Position numbers and translations under genes: made by a program. A stretch of 64,000 nucleotides of DNA from Microbacterium profundi (lineage in GTDB: Bacteria > Actinomycetota > Actinomycetes > Actinomycetales > Microbacteriaceae), in assembly GCF_000763375.1 (NCBI RefSeq), contig NZ_JPSY01000003.1:62001-126000 (forward strand), in the 5' to 3' direction. Under the pieces are notes generated by a model. The model saw nothing but the letters and a program-made list of their open reading frames with translations, did no database searches and was not told where the DNA came from. This document shows, one piece after another, positions 57,682 to 64,000 of the stretch. Each line of letters starts with the position of its first letter. Position 1 is the first letter of the stretch.

Positions 57682-58766
57682 GCCCCGACCTCCTGGTAGG
57701 CGGCGAAGAGCAGCGATTCGTCCGGCGCCTGCAGCACTGTGGGCTTGGCGATGTCGTCGAGAACGATGAAGCGCAGCATCCCGCCTCTGCTCTTCTTGTC
57801 GCGCTGCATGGTCGCCAGCAACGTTTTCCAAGCACCGGCGCGGTAGGTCGTCGGCAGGCCGAGGGACTCCAGCACGGTGCGATGGCGGTCGGCGACGTCA
57901 TCGGAGAGCCGGCCGGCGAGCCGGGAGATCTCGGCCGCGAACAGCATCCCGACCGAGATCGCCGCGCCGTGGCGCCAGCGGTACCGCTCGGCGTGCTCGA
58001 TCGCGTGGCCGAGGGTGTGGCCGTAGTTGAGGATCTCGCGCTGACCGGCCTCGCGGAAGTCATCAGACACGACCTGCGCCTTCATGTCGATCGCGAGTTC
58101 GATCGTACGACGGAACTCTTCGGTCGTCGTGTCGACGGCACGGGAGGGGTCGGCCTCGATGATGTCGAGGATCTCCGGCGACCAGATGAAGCCGGCTTTG
58201 ACCACTTCGGCGAACCCTGCCGTGGCCTCGTGGGTGCTGAGGCTGCTCAACTCGTCGAGGTCGCCGATGACGGCGCGCGGTGCCCAGAAGGCGCCGACGA
58301 GGTTCTTGCCCTCTGCGGTGTTGACGCCGGTCTTGCCGCCGACCGAGGCGTCGACGAGGCCGAGCACAGTGGTCGGCACCTGCACGATCTGCACGCCGCG
58401 CAGCCACGTGGCCGCGACGAAGCCGGCGAGGTCGGTCACGGACCCACCGCCGTATCCGACGACGGCATCGGTGCGCGTGAAGTCGGACTGGCCCATGATC
58501 TGCCAGCAGAACGCGGCGACCTCGATGCGCTTGCCCTGCTCGGCATCAGGCACCTCGGCCAGCAGCACCTCACGGGGCCCGTCGGCGGTGTCGGCGAGCA
58601 GACGGTCGCGCAGTTCCGCGGCGCGCTCTGCGAGCGTGGGCGGATGCACCACGAGGATCTTCCGCACCGTTGGATCGAGGGCCGCGGACACCCTGTCGAG
58701 GATGCCGCGTCCGACCGTGATGTCGTAGGATGCCTGTCCGCTCACGCTGATCGTGGTCGTGCTCAT
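57678..58766 (-). CDS. aroB: 3-dehydroquinate synthase
   Basis: A 362-residue NAD- and zinc-dependent cyclase, second step of the shikimate pathway. It has [22 protein letters not shown] (NAD site), [20 protein letters not shown], and zinc ligands in the [20 protein letters not shown] stretch ([19 protein letters not shown]). The ATG at 58766 ([11 protein letters not shown]) overlaps the aroK stop (ATGA). Confidence 0.97.
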   Translation of the reverse strand: MSTTTISVSGQASYDITVGRGILDRVSAALDPTVRKILVVHPPTLAERAAELRDRLLADTADGPREVLLAEVPDAEQGKRIEVAAFCWQIMGQSDFTRTDAVVGYGGGSVTDLAGFVAATWLRGVQIVQVPTTVLGLVDASVGGKTGVNTAEGKNLVGAFWAPRAVIGDLDELSSLSTHEATAGFAEVVKAGFIWSPEILDIIEADPSRAVDTTTEEFRRTIELAIDMKAQVVSDDFREAGQREILNYGHTLGHAIEHAERYRWRHGAAISVGMLFAAEISRLAGRLSDDVADRHRTVLESLGLPTTYRAGAWKTLLATMQRDKKSRGGMLRFIVLDDIAKPTVLQAPDESLLFAAYQEVGA

Positions 58767-59281
58767 GCCTGTTCTCTCCTCCATGCCGCGATCTCTTCGG
58801 CGATGCGCTGCATCGGCCGATGAGAGGTGTCGAAGGTCACATCGGCGACCTCCTCATACCAGCCGCGGCGTTGCTCGTAGATCTGATTCCAACGCTCAAG
58901 GGGGTCGTCGTCGCCCGCGAGGAGCGGCCGTCCGCCGGTGCGGATGCGATCGACCACGGCCTCCGGCGACACCGCCAGGAAGACGACCGGATGCCGATGC
59001 AGGAGCTCGCGCGTCGCCGATGAGCTGACCGCACCACCGCCGACGGAGATCACTCCCCCGTCTCGGAGCGCCGTGGCGACGGCCAGCTGCTCGAGTTCGC
59101 GGAAGTGGGATTCGCCCCGTGACTCGAAGAGTTCCGGGATCGGGCCGTGCTCGGCGGCGATCCGCTTGTCGGTGTCGATGAATCTCACGCCGAGGCGCTT
59201 GGCCACCTGCCGTCCGACGCTGGTCTTGCCGGCGCCCATCGGACCGACGAGCACGACGATCAGCCGCTCAGACGTGATCAT
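58763..59281 (-). CDS. aroK: shikimate kinase
   Basis: A 172-residue P-loop kinase phosphorylating shikimate. Walker A is [12 protein letters not shown]. The shikimate site is [13 protein letters not shown] plus FRELEQLAV and VISVGGGAV. The lid has GGRPLL. It overlaps aroC by 14 bases, which forces coupled translation. Confidence 0.97.
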   Translation of the reverse strand: MITSERLIVVLVGPMGAGKTSVGRQVAKRLGVRFIDTDKRIAAEHGPIPELFESRGESHFRELEQLAVATALRDGGVISVGGGAVSSSATRELLHRHPVVFLAVSPEAVVDRIRTGGRPLLAGDDDPLERWNQIYEQRRGWYEEVADVTFDTSHRPMQRIAEEIAAWRREQA

Positions 59282-60497
59282 CGTATGCGATTAGGGCCGC
59301 CTCCGAGGCGGGCGCGGTGCGCAACTCTGCCGGGATCGCGTCGAGGTAGCTCTGCAGGTTGCGGGCCGTCTCGCGGACACTGTCTCCGCCGAACTTCTCC
59401 AGCACGGCGTTCGCGAGCTCGACGGCGACCATCGCCTCGGCGACGACACCCGCCGCGGGCACCGCGCACACGTCGGAGCGCTGGTGATGGGCTGTCGCGG
59501 TCTCGCCGGTGGCGACGTCGATCGTGCGCAGCGAGCGCGGCACCGTCGCGATCGGCTTCATCCCCGCTCGCACGCGCAGAACGGTGCCAGTGGACATGCC
59601 GCCCTCAGTGCCGCCTGCGCGGTCGGATCCTCGGGTGATGCCCGCATCGGCGGAGAAGAGCTCATCGTGGGCGGCGGAGCCGCGCCGACGCGTGGTCTCG
59701 AAACCGTCGCCGACTTCTACGCCCTTGATGGCCTGAATGCTCATGAGAGCCTGGGCGAGACGTGCGTCGAGACGGCGATCCCAGTGAACGTGCGAGCCGA
59801 GTCCAGGCGGTAGGCCGTAGGCGAGCACCTCGACGATGCCACCCAGCGTGTCGCCGTCCTTGCGGGCATCATCGACTTCCGCGACCATGGCGGCCGAGGT
59901 GTCGGCGTCGAAGCATCGCAGCGGATCGGCATCGAGCGCGTCGACGTCATCGGGTGTCGGAAGTGCAGCGCCGTCCGGTACCCGCACCGGGCCGATGGAC
60001 AGCGTGTGGCTGACGAGACGGATGCCGAGCGCACCGAGGAACGACCTGGCCACGGCGCCGAGGGCGACACGTGCCGCGGTCTCGCGTGCGCTCGCGCGCT
60101 CGAGGATCGGGCGTGCCTCATCGAAGTCGTACTTCTGCATGCCGACGAGGTCGGCGTGTCCAGGGCGGGGCCGAGTGAGCGGCGCTGAACGGCCGCGCGA
60201 CTTGTCGGTGATCTCGATGGGCTCGGGGTTCATGACCTCGATCCACTTCGGCCACTCGGTGTTGCCGATGCGCAGGGCGATCGGGCTGCCGAGAGACCTG
60301 CCGTGCCGAACACCACCCGAGATGGTGAGCTCGTCCTGCTCGAACTTCATGCGTGATCCGCGCCCATAGCCGAGTTTACGGCGGGCGAGATCCTGCTGGA
60401 TCGCCTCGGATGAGACCGGGACGCCGGACGGCAGCCCTTCCATGACGGCAATGAGTTCGGGGCCGTGCGATTCGCCGGCCGTGAGCACGCGGAGCAT
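59268..60497 (-). CDS. aroC: chorismate synthase
   Basis: A 409-residue FMN-dependent enzyme making chorismate from EPSP. The N-terminus is [39 protein letters not shown] and [14 protein letters not shown] carry conserved flavin-site residues. [19 protein letters not shown] is the C-terminal signature. The ATG at 60497 is the family start. EPSP synthase (aroA) is not in the window. Confidence 0.97.
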   Translation of the reverse strand: MLRVLTAGESHGPELIAVMEGLPSGVPVSSEAIQQDLARRKLGYGRGSRMKFEQDELTISGGVRHGRSLGSPIALRIGNTEWPKWIEVMNPEPIEITDKSRGRSAPLTRPRPGHADLVGMQKYDFDEARPILERASARETAARVALGAVARSFLGALGIRLVSHTLSIGPVRVPDGAALPTPDDVDALDADPLRCFDADTSAAMVAEVDDARKDGDTLGGIVEVLAYGLPPGLGSHVHWDRRLDARLAQALMSIQAIKGVEVGDGFETTRRRGSAAHDELFSADAGITRGSDRAGGTEGGMSTGTVLRVRAGMKPIATVPRSLRTIDVATGETATAHHQRSDVCAVPAAGVVAEAMVAVELANAVLEKFGGDSVRETARNLQSYLDAIPAELRTAPASEAALIAYDDHV

Positions 60498-60554
60498 TGC
60501 TCCAGTCTCCCATGAGCGGGGACCCTGTTCTTCCCGCATGTCGCGGAGATCCGG

Positions 60555-61379
60555 TCAGGACGGTGCCGGTTCCCTCAGCGCAGTGCGCATGGCGGCCAGC
60601 ACGGTTGCTTCATCGTCGAGCTCGTCGACCGGATCGCCGTGTACGAAGACGCGCACCTGCCGCACGGCCTGGTGCAGCAGCATGCCCACCCCGGAGATGA
60701 CGTGCTCAGTGGCCCAGGCCTCGGCCAGAGCGGACGGCCACGGCGCGTAGGCGACGTCGAGCAGTATGCCTCCGTGCTCGGCGAAAGCTGCCGTACGCTC
60801 GAGCACGGCTCCGCCGGGAAGCGTGGCGACCGTGACGTCCACGGGACCGATCTGATCGGCGAAGCCGCTCACCGTCACCTCGACACCGAGCCGCTCGCCC
60901 AGAGCACGAAGTGTCTGGGTACGTTCCGGACGTCGCGCGCGGACGTCGATGCGGTGTGCCCCCATCTCCGCCACCGCGACCAGCGCCGAAGCCGCCGTCG
61001 CACCAGCGCCGAGGATGCGCGCACGCGCGGCGCCGGTGACCTCGTTCTCGGCGAACGCGTCGATGATGCCGCCGACATCCGTGTTGAAGCCCGAAGGCGC
61101 TGCGTTGAGAAGCAGAGTGTTCACCGCGCCGGTGAGTTCGGCGTGACGGTCGTGCGTCTGCGCCGCGCGAAACGCCTGTTCCTTGAGCGGCATGGTGAGG
61201 GAGAGCCCTCGCCAGGAATCGTCCAATCCGCGCAGCGCGGCGGAGAAGCCGTCGGCGTCGACCTCCCGGCGACCGTACTCCCAATCCAGACCGAGCACTC
61301 GGATCGCCGCACCGTGCAGAGTCGGCGACTTGCTGTGAGCGATCGGATCGCCCCACACCGCCAGGAGACGGGTGGTCAT
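60555..61379 (-). CDS. aroE: shikimate dehydrogenase
   Basis: A 274-residue NADPH-dependent enzyme reducing 3-dehydroshikimate. The substrate site is DPIAHSKSPTLHGAAI, the catalytic Lys is in LSLTMPLKEQAF, and GFNTDVGGI carries the Asn/Asp. The cofactor-binding loop is RILGAGATAASALVAV. The ATG at 61379 (MTTRLLAVWGD) follows the mltG stop by four bases. Confidence 0.95.
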   Translation of the reverse strand: MTTRLLAVWGDPIAHSKSPTLHGAAIRVLGLDWEYGRREVDADGFSAALRGLDDSWRGLSLTMPLKEQAFRAAQTHDRHAELTGAVNTLLLNAAPSGFNTDVGGIIDAFAENEVTGAARARILGAGATAASALVAVAEMGAHRIDVRARRPERTQTLRALGERLGVEVTVSGFADQIGPVDVTVATLPGGAVLERTAAFAEHGGILLDVAYAPWPSALAEAWATEHVISGVGMLLHQAVRQVRVFVHGDPVDELDDEATVLAAMRTALREPAPS

Positions 61380-61383
61380 CGTT

Positions 61384-62859
61384 TCAGCATCCCTGGTCGG
61401 GATTCGCACGACACCATGCCTGCCACGTCTCGATGGCGGCCTGATGCTCTTCGTACGTGCTCGTGAACACCGTCTCGCCGGTCTGGAGGTTGATCGTGAC
61501 GAAGTAGAGCCACGGACCGTCGGCAGGATTCAACGCGGCTTTGATCGCAGCGTCGTTCGGATTCGCGATCGGACCGGCCGGCAGCCCTTCGTACACGTAG
61601 GTGTTCCAAGGGTTGTCGTTGTTCTGCGCCTCGGATGATGTGCTCACCACGCCCTCGTGGAGCTCTCCGTAGCCGTACTGCGCCGTCGAATCCATCTGCA
61701 GCTTCATCCCGTCATCCAGGCGGTTCTGGATGACGCGCGAGACCTTGGCGAAGTCGTCGGTACGGCCCTCGCGCTGGATGATGGATGCGATCGTCAGGAC
61801 GCGCTGCTCGTCGCCGGCCGGCACGCCGGCCGCGGTGAGCGATTCACGTGTGCGATCGACCATGCGCTGGATCACCTGGGTGGCCGTGGCTTCGGGATCG
61901 AACGTGTACACGGCGGGGAACAACCAGCCTTCGAGGCTCTCGGACGCGACCCCGTAGGCGCCGGGATCGGCGACGGCCGCCTGCAGGTCTTCGAGAGGGA
62001 TGCCGATGCTCTCGGTGATCACGGGGAGCGAAGACTCCAGAGTGCTGCCTTCAGCGATGCCGACGGAGTTCTCGAGCTTGTTCGCCTCGTCCTGGAGAGC
62101 GGTCAGCGCAGCCTCGGCGGTCATCTTCTGCTGCAGCTTGTACACACCGGGGTAGAACGTCACCGCGACGTTCTCCTTGACGAGATAGTCGTAGAAGACA
62201 CTCTCCGTCTTGGTCACGCCCGCCTCGTACAAGGCGGTCGACACAGGAGAACCGGTATCGCCATCTTGGATGGTGACCAGTGCCTCGCCGGACGCGATGC
62301 CCGCTTCGTAGTCATCCGGCTCGCCCCAGCCCATGACCTCGCTGATCTTGTCGCCGTAGGTGTTCCAGGCCCATGCGCCACCGGCCACCGCACCGCCGAT
62401 GAGGGCGAGCACGATGATGAGGGCGACGAGACAGCCGGTGCGCCGTTTCTTCCTGCGTGGTGCGCTGCCGTTGGAATCGTCGTGTTCGGCCGCGAAGAGA
62501 TCGTCGAGGGATGCCGCCGCCGACGCGGTCACCGGACGCGTCGCCGGATCAGCGGCAGTGTCGAAAAGCGACTCGTTCTCGGCCGCATCATCCGCTGTCG
62601 AGGCCGCGGCCTCGTTCGGCTGAGCGACCTCGTGGTTCGTGGCTGCGGACCGGACCCGCTCGGACGGTGTCGTCTCGGACTGCGCGGCCTCGCGCAGCGC
62701 GCGGCGCGAGCCGGGTGCCGGTAGCGGCTGGTCGGCGGCGGGAACCTGGTGTCCCGGCGCGGGGAGCTTCGAGAACAGGTCGTCGGAAAGCGAGTTCGAC
62801 CCGCGTTCGGGACTCTCGCGTTCGGGACTCTCGCGTTCGGGACTCTCGCGTTCGGGCAT
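61384..62859 (-). CDS. mltG: endolytic murein transglycosylase MltG (YceG-like)
   Basis: A protein of about 491 residues that cuts nascent glycan strands at the membrane. The first ~150 residues are hydrophilic and disordered, opening with PERES repeats. One membrane helix follows (GCLVALIIVLALIGGAVAGG), then a LysM-like part. The catalytic domain has the active Glu in ASIIQREGRTDDFAKVSRV, plus STAQYGYG and GPIANPNDAAIKAALNP. I give the ATG at 62859. A TTG at 62865 overlapping the ruvX stop (TTGA) has closer spacing to AGGAG and is a real alternative. Confidence 0.93.
   Translation of the reverse strand: MPERESPERESPERESPERGSNSLSDDLFSKLPAPGHQVPAADQPLPAPGSRRALREAAQSETTPSERVRSAATNHEVAQPNEAAASTADDAAENESLFDTAADPATRPVTASAAASLDDLFAAEHDDSNGSAPRRKKRRTGCLVALIIVLALIGGAVAGGAWAWNTYGDKISEVMGWGEPDDYEAGIASGEALVTIQDGDTGSPVSTALYEAGVTKTESVFYDYLVKENVAVTFYPGVYKLQQKMTAEAALTALQDEANKLENSVGIAEGSTLESSLPVITESIGIPLEDLQAAVADPGAYGVASESLEGWLFPAVYTFDPEATATQVIQRMVDRTRESLTAAGVPAGDEQRVLTIASIIQREGRTDDFAKVSRVIQNRLDDGMKLQMDSTAQYGYGELHEGVVSTSSEAQNNDNPWNTYVYEGLPAGPIANPNDAAIKAALNPADGPWLYFVTINLQTGETVFTSTYEEHQAAIETWQAWCRANPDQGC
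62802..62856. repeat. 15-bp tandem repeat in mltG coding region, 3.7 copies
   Basis: CGCGTTCGGGACTCT is repeated head to tail without mismatch. On the minus strand it encodes PERES repeated right after the start Met. Fifteen bases keep the frame, so copy number can change without breaking the gene. Confidence 0.95.
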
Positions 62860-62861
62860 GC

Positions 62862-63335
62862 TCAAGTGGGCTCCTCGTCGGTTGGAACCACGGAACCGGC
62901 CGGGTTACCGGTGCTCTTCTCCGTGTCGATCGCGTGCTGCAGAAGCACCACTGCCGCGACCTGATCGACAATGCTACGAGAGTTTCGCTGAGTTCTGCCA
63001 GAAGAGCGCAGAGCGGCGTGCGCTGTGACCGTGCTGAGTCGCTCGTCCATCATGCGCACCGGCACCGCGGTGAGGCGCTGCAGAGCGGCCGCGAACTCAC
63101 GTGCATCCGCAGTGGAAGGCGTGTCAGCACCCTGCATGTTCACCGGAAGACCGACGACGAACTCCAGCGGTTCGTACTCCGCGGCGATCTCGGCGATGCG
63201 GGCAAGGGACTGCTCCGATCGCTGCACGGTCTCCACCGGCACGGCGAGCATGCCGTCAGGGTCGCAGCGCGCCACGCCCACCCGCGCCTTGCCGACATCG
63301 ATGCCGAGCCGCACTCCGCGGCGAAATCCGCTCAC
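62862..63335 (-). CDS. ruvX: Holliday-junction-resolvase-like protein YqgF/RuvX
   Basis: A 157-residue RNase H-fold protein linked to pre-16S rRNA processing. It has RLGIDVGKARVGVARCDPDG with the first catalytic Asp, EFVVGLPVNMQG with the strand-end acid region, and VRMMDERLST. SIVDQVAAVVLLQHAI carries the last Asp. The GTG start overlaps the alaS stop (GTGA). Confidence 0.95.
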   Translation of the reverse strand: MSGFRRGVRLGIDVGKARVGVARCDPDGMLAVPVETVQRSEQSLARIAEIAAEYEPLEFVVGLPVNMQGADTPSTADAREFAAALQRLTAVPVRMMDERLSTVTAHAALRSSGRTQRNSRSIVDQVAAVVLLQHAIDTEKSTGNPAGSVVPTDEEPT

Positions 63336-64000
63336 GCGCCGCGCAGCTCCTGCGTCACGGCGTCCAGCGCCGCGCCCAATGCCGTGGCATCCGTTCCGCC
63401 GCCCTGTGCGACATCATCGCGTCCGCCGCCGCCGCCCCCGAGCACACCGGCCGCGCGCTTCGCGAGCGCACCAGCCTTCGCGCCCGCCGCACGTGCGGAA
63501 TCGTTGGTGGCGACCACGACGACCGGACGTCCGGCTGCGACGCCGCCGAGTGCCACGACCGCGGCATCCGAGCCGAGGCGCTCACGGACGCTGAGCGCCA
63601 GCGTGCGCACGTCGTCCGCCGATGCGACGTCGCCGAGCGACACCGCCGCGACGCGATATGCGCCGACGCGCTCCGCCGCCTCCGCGATCGCGGGCACCTG
63701 CCCCTCGCGCTGCTTCGCCTCGAACTGCGCGATCCGCTTCTCGGCCGTCTTCAGGTTCGCGGCGATCTCGGCGATCCGCTCCGGCAGCTGCTCGCGCGGC
63801 GTCTTGAGAGCGCTCGTGAGCTGCGACACGATCGCACGCTCTGCAGCGAGCTCGCGGAATGCGTCCTGACCGACCAATGCCTCGATACGTCGGTTGGAGG
63901 CGCCGACCGACGACTCGCCCACGACGCTGACAAGTCCGATCTCCGCGCTGGTGTTCACGTGGGTGCCCGCGCAGAGCTCCCGCGACCACGGGCCGCCGAT
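63332..64000 (-). CDS. alaS: alanyl-tRNA synthetase, C-terminal part (cut by window edge)
   Basis: The last 222 residues of AlaRS; the catalytic domain lies beyond the window. The segment starts in the editing domain with SRELCAGTHV, whose Cys and His bind zinc. A coiled-coil follows (ERIAEIAANLKTAEKRIAQFEAKQ), then the C-Ala domain with ATNDSARAAGAKAG and GGGGGRDDVAQGGG. It precedes ruvX and mltG, the usual bacterial order. Confidence 0.95.
   Translation of the reverse strand: MGGPWSRELCAGTHVNTSAEIGLVSVVGESSVGASNRRIEALVGQDAFRELAAERAIVSQLTSALKTPREQLPERIAEIAANLKTAEKRIAQFEAKQREGQVPAIAEAAERVGAYRVAAVSLGDVASADDVRTLALSVRERLGSDAAVVALGGVAAGRPVVVVATNDSARAAGAKAGALAKRAAGVLGGGGGGRDDVAQGGGTDATALGAALDAVTQELRGA

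Noticed and set aside
62802..62856. Possible CRISPR-like repeat
   Set aside because: The 15-bp units are contiguous with no spacers and lie inside the mltG coding frame.

Overview
The window is a gene-dense, high-GC stretch of an actinobacterial chromosome, most likely Microbacteriaceae and close to Microbacterium. Reasons: very GC-rich codon use with frequent GTG and TTG starts; an 81-residue HGxxPAAW protein and a tryptophan-operon membrane protein inside the trp genes; a DUF6458 protein; an ANTAR regulator; a PriA without Walker A motif; and a guanylate kinase fused to an actinobacterial IHF domain. Almost every gene lies on the minus strand. There is no rRNA, CRISPR array, prophage or complete insertion sequence. 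One tRNA-Leu(CAA) is present. No gene-free gap exceeds 300 bases.

Layout. 1-7.2 kb is accessory: the end of an MFS transporter, DUF6458, a formylglycine-enzyme-like protein, a YczE-like membrane protein, an SGNH hydrolase, an MFS transporter with a flavin monooxygenase, and a DUF885 hydrolase. 7.2-11.2 kb has polA, a hotdog thioesterase and the ANTAR regulator pdtaR. 11.2-13.9 kb has the tRNA, a decayed histidine kinase/response regulator pair and a CPBP protease. From 44.9 kb down to 13.9 kb runs one near-continuous minus-strand series: pyrR-pyrB-pyrC-(PH-like)-carA-carB-pyrF-gmk-rpoZ-metK-priA-fmt-rsmB-rpe-hisE-hisG-hisF-hisI-(trp membrane)-(HGxxPAAW)-trpC-trpB-trpA-lgt-gltB-gltD-pyk. Many junctions overlap by 1 to 8 bases. 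44.9-56.1 kb is an accessory block: vapBC, a membrane-protein fragment, a metallo-beta-lactamase/Rieske protein, nitrate assimilation (narK-nasB-nasA) and an SNF2 helicase. 56.2-64 kb is the shikimate cluster: alaS-ruvX-mltG-aroE-aroC-aroK-aroB-aroQ-efp-nusB.

Together the core genes provide UMP synthesis, GMP to GDP, S-adenosylmethionine, initiator tRNA formylation, late histidine and tryptophan synthesis, the shikimate pathway to chorismate, and GOGAT nitrogen assimilation.

Regulatory structure can be read directly at several points. A PyrR-binding hairpin covers the pyrR ribosome site. A phased GlnR-type box lies upstream of the nitrate genes. A palindrome spans the vapBC promoter. trpE is absent from the position it usually has between hisI and the trp membrane gene. 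No wholly new multi-gene system is evident; the least described protein is the metallo-beta-lactamase/Rieske protein.
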